Source: Clostridia bacterium (lineage in GTDB: Bacteria > Bacillota > Clostridia > Oscillospirales > Acutalibacteraceae). Taken from it: 54,662 nt of DNA. A program made the translations under genes and the position numbers. Under the pieces are notes generated by a model that saw only the letters and a program-made list of their open reading frames with translations, was not told the origin of the DNA and made no database searches. The stretch lies in contig JAFQJL010000017.1 of assembly GCA_017414965.1 (NCBI GenBank), positions 1 to 54,662 of the forward strand, read 5' to 3'. Below are positions 8,475-16,307 of this stretch, piece after piece; positions within the stretch are counted from its first letter, which is position 1; each line of letters starts with the position of its first letter.

Positions 8475-9656
8475 TTAGTGATGGAATAGGCGCAGTCCGC
8501 AAAACGCCATCGTCATACCGTATTTGTTGGCGGTGGCGATGACCTGCTCGTCGCGGATTGAGCCGCCCGGCTCTACCACGACCGACACGCCGCTGCGACG
8601 GGCGCGTTCGATGTTGTCGCCAAACGGGAAGAACGCGTCGCTGCCGAGCGCCACGCCGGTGACTTGCGATAGCCACGCCTCTTTTTCGGCGGCGGTCAGC
8701 GGTGCCGGCTGCTCGGTGAAGGTTTCCGCCCACACGTCGTCGCCGATCACGTCCTCCGGATGCGCGCCGAGGTATACGTCGATCGCGTTGTCGACGTTCG
8801 GCTTGGCCACGTCGGCTCTAAACGGCAGTCCCAACACCTTCGGGTGATGGCGCAGCTGCCAGAAATCCGCCTTGTCGCCCGCCAATCGCGTGCAGTGGAT
8901 GCGGCTCTGCTGACCGGCGCCCACGCCGATGGTCTGACCGTCCTGCACGTAGCACACCGAGTTGGACTGGGTGTATTTGAGGGTGATAAGGCTGATGACC
9001 AGATCGCGCTTCTGCGCGTCGGTCAGCGCCTTGTTTTCGGTGACGATATTGGACAGCATGGTGTCTGCGTTGATCTCCAGCTCGTTGCGGCCCTGCTCAA
9101 AGGTAATGCCGAACACCTGCTTGCGCTCGATGGGATCGGGGCGGTAGCCTTCGTCGATCTGCACCACGTTGTAGTTGCCCTTTTTCTTGGAGGAGAGGAT
9201 CGCCAACGCCTCCGGCTCGTAGCCGGGCGCGATGATGCCGTCGGACACCTCCGGCTTGATAAGCATCGCGGTCGCGACGTCGCACACGTCGGACAGCGCG
9301 ATCCAGTCACCAAACGAGGACATGCGATCGGCGCCGCGGGCGCGCGCGTATGCGCAGGCAAGCGGCGACAGCTCGGCATCGGGCGCGATGTGGTACATCT
9401 GACGCAGGACGTCGTCCAGCGGCAGACCCACCGCCGCGCCGGCAGGGGAGACGTGCTTAAACGAGGTCGCCGCCGGCAGACCGGTGGCGGCTTTCAGCTC
9501 GCGGACGAGCTGGATGCCGTTGAGCGCGTCTAAGAAATTGATGTAGCCCGGTTTGCCGTTTAACACGGTGACCGGCAGTTCGCTGCCGTCCGCCATAAAA
9601 ATGCGGGACGGCTTCTGGTTGGGGTTGCAACCGTATTTCAAAGTCAATTCGTTCAT
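8475..9656 (-). CDS. purH: Stand-alone AICAR transformylase (PurH formyltransferase-type)
   Basis: A 393-residue protein matching only the formyltransferase half of bifunctional PurH: LKYGCNPNQKPSR, GYINFLDALN, AATSFKHVSPAGAA (the Lys-His catalytic pair), YARARGADRMSSFGD, TQSNSVCY and GAGQQSRIHCTRLAGDK. It converts AICAR and 10-formyl-THF to FAICAR. The N-terminal IMP cyclohydrolase domain of normal PurH is absent; that step is supplied by the gene 2 bp upstream (PurO family). The TAA of purO and the ATG here are separated by only CG, so the two are probably translationally coupled. The symbol purH is used loosely, since only one of its two activities is encoded. Confidence 0.9.
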   Translation of the reverse strand: MNELTLKYGCNPNQKPSRIFMADGSELPVTVLNGKPGYINFLDALNGIQLVRELKAATGLPAATSFKHVSPAGAAVGLPLDDVLRQMYHIAPDAELSPLACAYARARGADRMSSFGDWIALSDVCDVATAMLIKPEVSDGIIAPGYEPEALAILSSKKKGNYNVVQIDEGYRPDPIERKQVFGITFEQGRNELEINADTMLSNIVTENKALTDAQKRDLVISLITLKYTQSNSVCYVQDGQTIGVGAGQQSRIHCTRLAGDKADFWQLRHHPKVLGLPFRADVAKPNVDNAIDVYLGAHPEDVIGDDVWAETFTEQPAPLTAAEKEAWLSQVTGVALGSDAFFPFGDNIERARRSGVSVVVEPGGSIRDEQVIATANKYGMTMAFCGLRLFHH

Positions 9657-9658
9657 CG

Positions 9659-10384
9659 TTACACCGCCTTATATTGGTTGATGATGGTATCCTTGTACTC
9701 GCCGGTCTTCAGATCGATGGCGCGGACAAACAGGCTGACGCGATTGTCGGGGTTGAGTGCCGCCCAGATCTTTTTGGCAAACGCCTTGCCGTCGGCGGTG
9801 TCGATCGCCACGCGAGTCGGTTCGCCGGCGAAGCTCGGCAACGGATTGCCGTTGCCCTGATAGGTGCTGATAAAGCGACCTTCGCCGTTTTGCGGCTGAG
9901 CGTAATCGAAGGTGTAGCGTAGCACGCTCGCCTCGTCGCCCTCGTTGCTCTTGAGGATGGACATCTTAAACGCGCCGGTGCGGTTGTCCACCGCGCCGCT
10001 GATGCGCGGCGTCCAGTTGGGGCGGTCGTCCTCAAACGTACGCGTGGCGAGCGCCGCCTCAAAGCTGTAACCCGGGCAGATGTTGCCGGCAATAAAATCG
10101 TAGATGGTATCGGTCTGGTCGCCGTTGGTGACGACGGTGGTCTGGCCGATGGTGCGCACCGGATTGTAGATGATCAGGTGCGGATCCTCTAACTTGGACG
10201 GATCGGCCGCTACGGTGCGAATGCCGCCGTCGATCGGATCAAAGATGCGGTTGCGCGAGTTGGTGCTGCGCCCCATGATCCAATAGGCGATCATCGCCTT
10301 GGTGCCGCGCGGCGCGCGACCAATGACAATGCCGCGCCCCGGATACTCGTTGGCGGCCAGCAGCTCATACAGATTTTCTTTCAT
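9659..10384 (-). CDS. purO: IMP cyclohydrolase, PurO (archaeal-type) family
   Basis: A 241-residue protein resembling the archaeal PurO / IMP_cyclohyd family, which closes FAICAR to IMP, the last step of the pathway. Recognisable segments are YPGRGIVIGR, AYWIMGRSTNSRNR, the DPSLI/YNP-like LIIYNPVRT, PRISGAVD and the C-terminal NPDNRVSLFVRAI. It is unrelated in sequence to the N-terminal domain of PurH. Its place directly before a stand-alone AICAR transformylase gives the two halves of PurH as separate enzymes. The start at 10384 is followed by ENLYELLAANEYPG, the usual family beginning. Family assignment is from recalled motifs and context. Confidence 0.85.
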   Translation of the reverse strand: MKENLYELLAANEYPGRGIVIGRAPRGTKAMIAYWIMGRSTNSRNRIFDPIDGGIRTVAADPSKLEDPHLIIYNPVRTIGQTTVVTNGDQTDTIYDFIAGNICPGYSFEAALATRTFEDDRPNWTPRISGAVDNRTGAFKMSILKSNEGDEASVLRYTFDYAQPQNGEGRFISTYQGNGNPLPSFAGEPTRVAIDTADGKAFAKKIWAALNPDNRVSLFVRAIDLKTGEYKDTIINQYKAV

Positions 10385-10405
10385 GACAAACTCCTCCGTA
10401 ATCGG

Positions 10406-10999
10406 TCAAATTTCGCCGTTGCAGATCATGGTGACGGCTTGCGGCAGCAGCTTCCACTCTGCCTCCTCCATCACACGCCTTTGCAACGTTTCGGGGGTAT
10501 CTGTTGGTAAAACCTCCACCGCTTTTTGCAGCAGAATAGGGCCGCCGTCGCATTCCTCGTTGACGAAATGCACGGTGGCACCGGTCACCTTGCAGCCGCG
10601 TTCCAGACAGGCGGAGTGCGGGCGGAGTCCGTACATACCGGGGCCGCAAAAGGCCGGAATCAGTGCCGGATGTACGTTGACGATGCGGTTGGGGTAAGCG
10701 GCAATGACCGATTCCCCCAGCACCGACAAAAAGCCGGCCAGCACCACCAGATCGATGCGATGGGCCTGCAGGGTTTCCAGCAGCGCTGCGTCAAACGCGG
10801 CGGGGGAGTCGTACGCCTTGCGCGCCACCACCACGCCCTTGACGCCGGCGTTGGCGGCGCGTTCCAGCGCGTAAACGTCCGGCTTGCTTGCCACCACCAG
10901 CGTGATGCGACCGTTGGGGTTTTCGCCGCGGCGTTCGCTGTCCAGCAACGCTTGCAGGTTGGTGCCGCCGCCCGAAACCAAAACCGCGATGTTTAGCAC
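10406..10999 (-). CDS. purN: Phosphoribosylglycinamide formyltransferase
   Basis: A 197-residue folate-dependent GAR transformylase (third purine step). The N-terminus [18 protein letters not shown] is the phosphate-binding loop, [11 protein letters not shown] and [12 protein letters not shown] carry the catalytic Asn and His, and [19 protein letters not shown] holds the catalytic Asp. It starts with GTG at 10999 and overlaps the purM stop by 7 bp (GTGCTAA), which suggests coupled translation. The length matches the family. Confidence 0.96.
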   Translation of the reverse strand: MLNIAVLVSGGGTNLQALLDSERRGENPNGRITLVVASKPDVYALERAANAGVKGVVVARKAYDSPAAFDAALLETLQAHRIDLVVLAGFLSVLGESVIAAYPNRIVNVHPALIPAFCGPGMYGLRPHSACLERGCKVTGATVHFVNEECDGGPILLQKAVEVLPTDTPETLQRRVMEEAEWKLLPQAVTMICNGEI

Positions 11000-12030
11000 A
11001 GGATGACCCCCTCGTCCGAGGCGGTGGTCTCGCCGAGAACGTACGCGTCCACGCCGTTTGCTTGGAGCAGCGCGACCGCCTTGTCGGCGTCCTCTGCCGC
11101 CACGACGGCGGTCATGCCCACGCCCATATTAAAGGTGTTGAACATATCGCGCTCGGGGATGTTGCCGGTCGCCTGAATGACGTCGAAAATGGGGAGCTTA
11201 CGCACCGCGCTTTTTTCAATGCGCGCGGAAATGCCCTTCGGCAAACAACGGGGGATATTTTCGTAAAAACCGCCGCCGGTGATGTGGGCGACGCCTTTGA
11301 CGGTGACCGCGTCCATCAACGCGAGCATCGGCTTGACGTAGATCTTGGTGGGGGTGAGCAGCGTCTCGCCCAGCGTGCCGCCGAGCTCGGCGACGTGCTT
11401 GTCCCAGCCGGCAGCACCGACATTAAACACCTTGCGCACCAGCGAGAAGCCGTTGGAGTGCACGCCCGACGACGGCAACGCGATGATCGCGTCGCCCGCC
11501 TTCATCGTGGATTTGTCCAGCAACTTGGAGCGGTCCACCGCGCCGACCGTAAAGCCGGCGAGGTCGTACTCGTCAATCGGATAGAAGCCCGGCATCTCGG
11601 CGGTCTCGCCGCCGACCAGCGCCGTGCCTGCCTGCACGCAGCCGTCCGCTACGCCGGACACGATCTGCGCGATCTTTTCGGGCACCAGCTTGCCGCAGGC
11701 GATGTAATCCAAAAACAGAAGCGGCTTCGCGCCGGCGCAGATGACGTCGTTGACGCACATCGCGACGCAGTCGATGCCGACCGTGTCGTGCTTGTCCAGC
11801 AAAAAGGCGAGCTTCAGCTTGGTGCCGACGCCATCGGTGCCGGAAACCAGCACCGGACGCGTCATACCGGTCACGTCCAACTCGAACAGACCGCCGAAGC
11901 CGCCGATATCGCAATCGGCGCCGGCCGTCATAGTACGGGCGACGTGTTGTTTCATCAGTTGTACCGCCGAGTAGCCGGCGGTGACGTCTACGCCGGCAGC
12001 GGCGTAGCTATCGGATCTCGAAACGCTCAT
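10993..12030 (-). CDS. purM: Phosphoribosylformylglycinamidine cyclo-ligase (AIR synthetase)
   Basis: A 345-residue ATP-dependent AIR synthetase (fifth step). It starts [20 protein letters not shown] and contains [70 protein letters not shown] and [13 protein letters not shown], the full set of AIRS motifs. The start at 12030 has AAGGAGGACTCCCCT in front; the frame continues upstream into the purF end without a ribosome site. It overlaps purN at its end. Confidence 0.97.
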   Translation of the reverse strand: MSVSRSDSYAAAGVDVTAGYSAVQLMKQHVARTMTAGADCDIGGFGGLFELDVTGMTRPVLVSGTDGVGTKLKLAFLLDKHDTVGIDCVAMCVNDVICAGAKPLLFLDYIACGKLVPEKIAQIVSGVADGCVQAGTALVGGETAEMPGFYPIDEYDLAGFTVGAVDRSKLLDKSTMKAGDAIIALPSSGVHSNGFSLVRKVFNVGAAGWDKHVAELGGTLGETLLTPTKIYVKPMLALMDAVTVKGVAHITGGGFYENIPRCLPKGISARIEKSAVRKLPIFDVIQATGNIPERDMFNTFNMGVGMTAVVAAEDADKAVALLQANGVDAYVLGETTASDEGVILC

Positions 12031-12043
12031 AGGGGAGTCCTCC

Positions 12044-13465
12044 TTATTCTTTTCCTGTCCAGCAATACGTACACAGCTTCTCGCGCGGCAGACCGATCGC
12101 CTCGATAATGCCGTCGAGCGACTGGAATTCCAGCGATGCAAAGTGCAGCTGCTCGCAAATGGCGGCGCGCAGTTTTTTGCCGCGCTCGGTGGATGAGTCG
12201 CTGTACTCGTCTAAATGTTCCAGCCCTTCCTCGCCCTCCAGATCCACGATGGTGCGGCGGGCGATCAGATCCATCCCGCTGTTGTTGCGGGAAAAGCCCA
12301 GATATTTACAGCAATGCATAATGGGCGGGCAGGCCGATCGCATATGCACTTCCTTGGCGCCGTTATCGTACAGAAAATCCACCGTTTCCTTGAGCTGTGT
12401 GCCGCGAACGATGGAGTCGTCTACGAATAGCAGTTTTTTGCCGTCGATCAACTCGTGCACGGGGATCTGCTTCATTTTGGCGACCTGATTGCGCTGTTTT
12501 TGGTTGGCGGGCATAAAGCTGCGCGGCCACGTGGGCGTATACTTAATGAACGGCCGCGCAAACGGCACGCGGCTTTCGTTGGCGTAGCCGATGGCGTGGG
12601 GGGTGCCGGAGTCCGGCACACCGCCGATGTAATCCAAGTCCTGTGCCACGTTTGCCTCGCGGTCGTGACGAGCCATAATCTCGCCGTTGCGATACCGCAT
12701 CACTTCGACGTTCACGCCTTCGTAGTTGGAGGTGGAGTAGCCGTAATACGACCACAGGAACGAGCAGATCTTCATCTCCTTTTCGGGAGCACAAAGCTGC
12801 GTCATACTGTCGGCGGTCAGCTCCACGACCTCGCCGGGGCCGAGTTCGCGCTCGTCCTCGTAGCCGAGCTTTTTGTACGCAAACGACTCGAACGACACGC
12901 AGTAGCCGGTGTCGCTCTTGCCGATCAACACGGGGATGCGGCCTTTGAGATCGCGCGCGGCGATGAGGTTGCCGTTATCCCGCAGGATGAGAATAGATGC
13001 GGTGCCGTCAATGGCGGTCTGCGCAAACCGAATACCCTCGGCAAACGAGGATTTTTGATTGATAAGCGCGGCAACCAGTTCGTTTTGATTAATGCGACCG
13101 CCGGTCATCGCGTCGAAGTGTCCGCCGCCCGATAGCCGCTGACGGATCAGATCCTCGACGTTGTTGACAACGCCAACGGTCGAGATCGCGTAAGTGCCGA
13201 GGTTGGAACGAATGAGCAACGGCTGAGGATCGGTGTCGCTGATGCAGCCAATAGCCGAGAGACCCTGCATCTCGTCAAACACATCCTCAAACTTCGTGCG
13301 GAACGGGGAATTTTCAATGTTGTGGATCTCGCGCTGTAAGCCGAGCTTCGGATCCCACGCGGCCATACCGGCACGGCGCGTGCCGAGATGGGAGTGGTAA
13401 TCGGTGCCGAAAAAGACATCCGAAATCGCGTCGTGCTGACAGACTGCGCCGAAAAAACCGCCCAT
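12044..13465 (-). CDS. purF: Amidophosphoribosyltransferase (PurF-like) lacking the N-terminal cysteine
   Basis: A 473-residue PurF-family protein, expected to make phosphoribosylamine, the committed step of purine synthesis. The N-terminal half is Ntn-glutaminase-like ([16 protein letters not shown], corresponding to LQHRGQDAAG). The C-terminal half is a phosphoribosyltransferase with the PRPP loop [13 protein letters not shown] and the downstream [13 protein letters not shown], which resembles the PurF Fe-S/propeptide-type cysteines. Normal PurF begins with Cys1 (MCGI...), the glutaminase nucleophile. This protein begins [10 protein letters not shown], has no cysteine at position 2, and no upstream in-frame start would supply one. 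Similar MGGFF-type proteins are known to me from Clostridia and Bacteroidetes. It may use free ammonia, or Cys9 could act; neither is shown here. Confidence 0.85.
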   Translation of the reverse strand: MGGFFGAVCQHDAISDVFFGTDYHSHLGTRRAGMAAWDPKLGLQREIHNIENSPFRTKFEDVFDEMQGLSAIGCISDTDPQPLLIRSNLGTYAISTVGVVNNVEDLIRQRLSGGGHFDAMTGGRINQNELVAALINQKSSFAEGIRFAQTAIDGTASILILRDNGNLIAARDLKGRIPVLIGKSDTGYCVSFESFAYKKLGYEDERELGPGEVVELTADSMTQLCAPEKEMKICSFLWSYYGYSTSNYEGVNVEVMRYRNGEIMARHDREANVAQDLDYIGGVPDSGTPHAIGYANESRVPFARPFIKYTPTWPRSFMPANQKQRNQVAKMKQIPVHELIDGKKLLFVDDSIVRGTQLKETVDFLYDNGAKEVHMRSACPPIMHCCKYLGFSRNNSGMDLIARRTIVDLEGEEGLEHLDEYSDSSTERGKKLRAAICEQLHFASLEFQSLDGIIEAIGLPREKLCTYCWTGKE

Positions 13466-13507
13466 AGTGATAGCCCTTTCTGTAAATGGGAGTGGTTAGC
13501 TTGCTAA

Positions 13508-14218
13508 TTATTCGCCGAGGATACGCTTCATCATTTCCTGATACGCTTCCTCAACACCGCCCATATCGCGGCGGAAACGGTCTTTGTCCAATTTTTCGTG
13601 AGTAATGCTGTCCCAGAAGCGGCAGGTATCCGGCGAGATCTCGTCCGCCAGCACGATGGTGCCGTCACTCGTCTTACCGAATTCCAGCTTGAAGTCGATC
13701 AGGTCAACGTTGTAGGCCTTCAGGAAGTTTTTGAGATACTCGTTGACCGCAAACGCGTATTTTGCAATGGTATCCAGTTCCTCGCGGGTGGCCAGACCGA
13801 TGGCGAGGATGTGATAATCGTTGATCAGCGGATCGTCCAACGCATCGCACTTGTAAGAGTATTCCAGCGACGGCGCTTTGAGCACGGTGCCTTCCTCCAC
13901 GCCGTAGCGCTTGGAGAACGAGCCGGCGGCAACATTACGCACGATAACCTCCAGCGGCACGATGGTAACCTTCTTGACCACGGTTTCGCGGCCGTTGAGT
14001 TCTTCTACAAAATGAGTCGGTACACCGGCGTCCTCCAGCTTCTGCATCAGATAGTTGGTCATCCGGTTGTTGATCTCGCCCTTACCGGCAATGGTGCCTT
14101 TCTTCTTGCCGTTTAAGGCGGTGGCATCGTCCTTATAAGAAACGATAAACTTCTCCGGATCGGCGGTGGCGTACACCTTTTTGGCTTTGCCTTCGTACAG
14201 CATTTCGAGTTTTTCCAT
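13508..14218 (-). CDS. purC: SAICAR synthetase
   Basis: A 236-residue phosphoribosylaminoimidazole-succinocarboxamide synthase (CAIR + Asp + ATP to SAICAR). The protein starts [18 protein letters not shown] and shows [21 protein letters not shown]-type, [39 protein letters not shown] and [14 protein letters not shown], the complete PurC signature set. The length is typical for a Firmicute enzyme. The start at 14218 follows AAAAGGAGAATGTCATT. It is the second gene of the operon, 50 bp after purE. Confidence 0.97.
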   Translation of the reverse strand: MEKLEMLYEGKAKKVYATADPEKFIVSYKDDATALNGKKKGTIAGKGEINNRMTNYLMQKLEDAGVPTHFVEELNGRETVVKKVTIVPLEVIVRNVAAGSFSKRYGVEEGTVLKAPSLEYSYKCDALDDPLINDYHILAIGLATREELDTIAKYAFAVNEYLKNFLKAYNVDLIDFKLEFGKTSDGTIVLADEISPDTCRFWDSITHEKLDKDRFRRDMGGVEEAYQEMMKRILGE

Positions 14219-14268
14219 AATGACATTCTCCTTTTTTATGATGATAAATTTTTTGACTGTGTGAATGC

Positions 14269-14754
14269 TCAGCGTGCGTTGAGCTTGCGGTCTTTTTCCG
14301 CGACCGCCTCTGCCATTTCGCGTTTGCGATCCTTGAGTTTGGCGGCGAGCGTCGGCTCGGACAGTGCAAGCATCTGCACCGCGAGCACGGCGGCGTTTTT
14401 GGCGCCGTCGATCGCCACGGTGGCGACCGGAATGCCGGAAGGCATCATCACGGTGGCCAGCAGCGCATCCATGCCGTCGAGCGCGGCCGATTTCATCGGA
14501 ATGCCGATGACCGGCAACGTGGTGGAGGCGGCGAGCACACCGGCGAGGTGCGCGGCCATGCCGGCGGCGGCAATGATCACGCCGAAACCGTTTTCCTCCG
14601 CACTGGCGGAAAACGCGTGCGCCAATTCCGGCGAGCGATGGGCACTCATAATGTGCATCTCATACGGCACACCGAAGCTTTCCAGCTCGTCCGCGGCTTT
14701 TTTTACGACCGGCAGATCGCTGTCGCTTCCCATAATAATGGCTACTTTTTTCAT
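14269..14754 (-). CDS. purE: N5-carboxyaminoimidazole ribonucleotide mutase
   Basis: A 161-residue PurE. The phosphate loop [19 protein letters not shown], the catalytic ISAHRSPE-type segment (here [14 protein letters not shown]), the [14 protein letters not shown] loop and PVIGIPMKS are all present. This is the class I form, which in most bacteria needs the carboxylase PurK to supply N5-CAIR; no purK lies in the window. The start at 14754 is preceded by AAAGGAGCTTGGACG. It is the first gene of the operon, behind a leader of about 180 nt with an intrinsic terminator and a short open frame. Confidence 0.96.
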   Translation of the reverse strand: MKKVAIIMGSDSDLPVVKKAADELESFGVPYEMHIMSAHRSPELAHAFSASAEENGFGVIIAAAGMAAHLAGVLAASTTLPVIGIPMKSAALDGMDALLATVMMPSGIPVATVAIDGAKNAAVLAVQMLALSEPTLAAKLKDRKREMAEAVAEKDRKLNAR

Positions 14755-14770
14755 CGTCCAAGCTCCTTTC

Positions 14771-14809
14771 AAAATAAAAACTGCCGCACCCTTCTCTTGG
14801 TGCGGCAGT
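14771..14809 (-). terminator. Intrinsic terminator in the purE leader (attenuator)
   Basis: On the minus strand ACTGCCGCACC pairs perfectly with GGTGCGGCAGT around a short loop and is followed by TTTTTATTTT. This canonical terminator ends 17 bp before purE and downstream of its own promoter, so it should act as a conditional stop for the operon. Confidence 0.8.
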
Positions 14810-14812
14810 GTG

Positions 14813-14902
14813 CTATTGGATTGCAGTTTTTCCATTCTTGACGCAGGAGGACGCACAGACACGGCGGCTGAATTTCAAAACTTCCTGCCACAGCATCAAC
14901 AC
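14813..14902 (-). CDS. Putative leader peptide of the purine operon
   Basis: A 29-codon frame lies between the promoter and the leader terminator. A GAGAGGAG ribosome site precedes GTG (14902) by 7 nt; an ATG two codons upstream (14908) is too close to that site. The product begins VLMLWQEVLKFSRRVC, continues ASSCVKNGKTAIQ, and its TAG lies 4 nt before the terminator stem. A ribosome at its end would cover the base of the stem, so translation could govern termination. The peptide is basic with two cysteines and has no run of a single amino acid that names the signal. Its coding status is inferred from the ribosome site and position. Confidence 0.5.
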   Translation of the reverse strand: MLMLWQEVLKFSRRVCASSCVKNGKTAIQ

Positions 14903-14942
14903 AATCATTCTCCTCTCTCGTCAAAAACGATCCATCCCTTTT

Positions 14943-14971
14943 ATTATAAGGAATTTAATATGTTATTGCAA
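14943..14971 (-). promoter_or_regulatory. Purine operon promoter
   Basis: The minus strand has TTGCAA (14966-14971), exactly 17 bp, then TATAAT (14943-14948). Transcription should start near 14936, leaving a leader of about 180 nt before purE. I did not recognise a guanine/PRPP-type riboswitch core or a PurBox repeat pair. Confidence 0.85.
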
Positions 14972-15046
14972 GAGATTTGCCGAAATTTTTCAAAAATCGG
15001 CTTTTTGACGGCGTACGGGAAATATCCTTCCGGAATTTGTGCAAAG

Positions 15047-16276
15047 TTACGGCGCTTCCGCCGATTTTTCGGCCGGTACCAACGTGCCGTCCTCGGCGAT
15101 CGCCAGCAGTTCCATCTCGGCGCGGCAATATTTGCGGATATCGCGCAGGCGAAATTCGTCGTTTTCACCCCAGAAGGTGATCGCCATACCGTGACGGCGC
15201 GCCCGTCCGGTGCGACCGATTCGGTGGAGATAATACTCGTTTTCATCGGGAATGTCGTAGTTAAACACAGCCTCTACGTCGTCCACGTCGATGCCGCGCG
15301 CGGCTACGTCGGTGGCCACCAAGATCTCAAACGCGCCCTTCTTGAAGCCGGCCATGACCTTGTTGCGCTGTCCCTGCGGCAGATCGCCGTTCAAGTAATC
15401 GCATGAGCGTCCCTGACGGCGCAGGCGCTCGCCGAGTACGCGGACGGTGGACTTCATATTGGCAAACACGATCACGCGTTTCAACTCCAGCGCGTCGATG
15501 ATCTTTTCCATATCCGATAACCGCTGCTGTCCCTGCGACCGAATGGCGATTTGGCGGATGTTGGGGCGGCTGTCGCCCTCCGCTTGCACCTCGATCTGCA
15601 CCGCGGCGCGCTGGTACTCCCACGCCACGTCCATCACGTCGCGCGAAATGGTGGCCGAGAACATCAGCACCTGCGTATCTGCCGGCGTGGCGTCCAGAAT
15701 TTTGCGGACGTCGCGAATAAAGCCCATACGCAGCATTTCGTCCGCTTCGTCGAGCACCGCGGTGTACACGTTGTCGATGCGGATGTTGCGGCGCCCCATA
15801 TGGTCGAGCAGACGACCGGGGGTGGCCACCACGATGTGCGGATGCTTTTTGAGCGCCGTCACCTGTGTGTTCATCGACTGTCCGCCGTAGATGGCGGCAA
15901 TGCGCACGTTTGGACGGTAGACGGTCAGACGGCGCAGATCCTCGGCGATCTGCACGCACAGCTCACGCGTCGGGCACAGCACCAACGCTTGCACGTCGGT
16001 CATATCCACGTTCAGGCACTCGATCAGCGGAATGCCGAAGGCACAGGTTTTGCCGGTGCCGGTGGGCGCCTTGGCAATCAGGTCGCGCCCGTCCATGATC
16101 GGACCGATAGCACGCGACTGGATCGGCGTGGGCGTGGAAAAGCCCATCTTTTTGAGCGCCTTTAAGGTCTCCGGCTGAACGCCCAGCTCCTCAAACGAAG
16201 TGGCGTCCGCCACCGGCGCCACCGCCTCCGGCAACGCTTCGTTTACTTGATTTTTAGCGGTCTTGTTCGTTTCCAA
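15047..16276 (-). CDS. DEAD-box ATP-dependent RNA helicase
   Basis: A 409-residue helicase core: Q-motif region FEELGVQPETLKALKKMGFSTPTPIQ, Walker A APTGTGKTCAFG, PTRELCVQIAEDL, ATPGRLLDHM, the DEAD box VLDEADEML, SAT motif FSATIS and motif VI HRIGRTGRA. After the second RecA domain the C-terminal extension is short (DEFRLRDIRKYCRAEMELL), so it resembles RhlE/CshA-like proteins with a minimal tail. The only good start is TTG at 16276, preceded by AAGGGG; this start lies within a copy of the dispersed motif. It is the last gene after mutS2 (31 bp gap). The exact subfamily is not certain. Confidence 0.93.
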   Translation of the reverse strand: METNKTAKNQVNEALPEAVAPVADATSFEELGVQPETLKALKKMGFSTPTPIQSRAIGPIMDGRDLIAKAPTGTGKTCAFGIPLIECLNVDMTDVQALVLCPTRELCVQIAEDLRRLTVYRPNVRIAAIYGGQSMNTQVTALKKHPHIVVATPGRLLDHMGRRNIRIDNVYTAVLDEADEMLRMGFIRDVRKILDATPADTQVLMFSATISRDVMDVAWEYQRAAVQIEVQAEGDSRPNIRQIAIRSQGQQRLSDMEKIIDALELKRVIVFANMKSTVRVLGERLRRQGRSCDYLNGDLPQGQRNKVMAGFKKGAFEILVATDVAARGIDVDDVEAVFNYDIPDENEYYLHRIGRTGRARRHGMAITFWGENDEFRLRDIRKYCRAEMELLAIAEDGTLVPAEKSAEAP

Positions 16277-16288
16277 AAATATACCCCT
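16272..16288 (-). repeat. Dispersed motif, degenerate copy at the helicase start
   Basis: The plus strand reads TTCCAAAAATATACCCC, matching the motif core. Here it supplies both the ribosome site and the TTG start. Confidence 0.5.
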
Positions 16289-16307
16289 TTTCTATTGCGT
16301 GGGTGTG

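Noticed and set aside
14755-14936. Purine or PRPP riboswitch in the purE leader
   Set aside because: I could not find the conserved core of the guanine/adenine, PRPP or ppGpp aptamers; a short reading frame and terminator explain the leader better.
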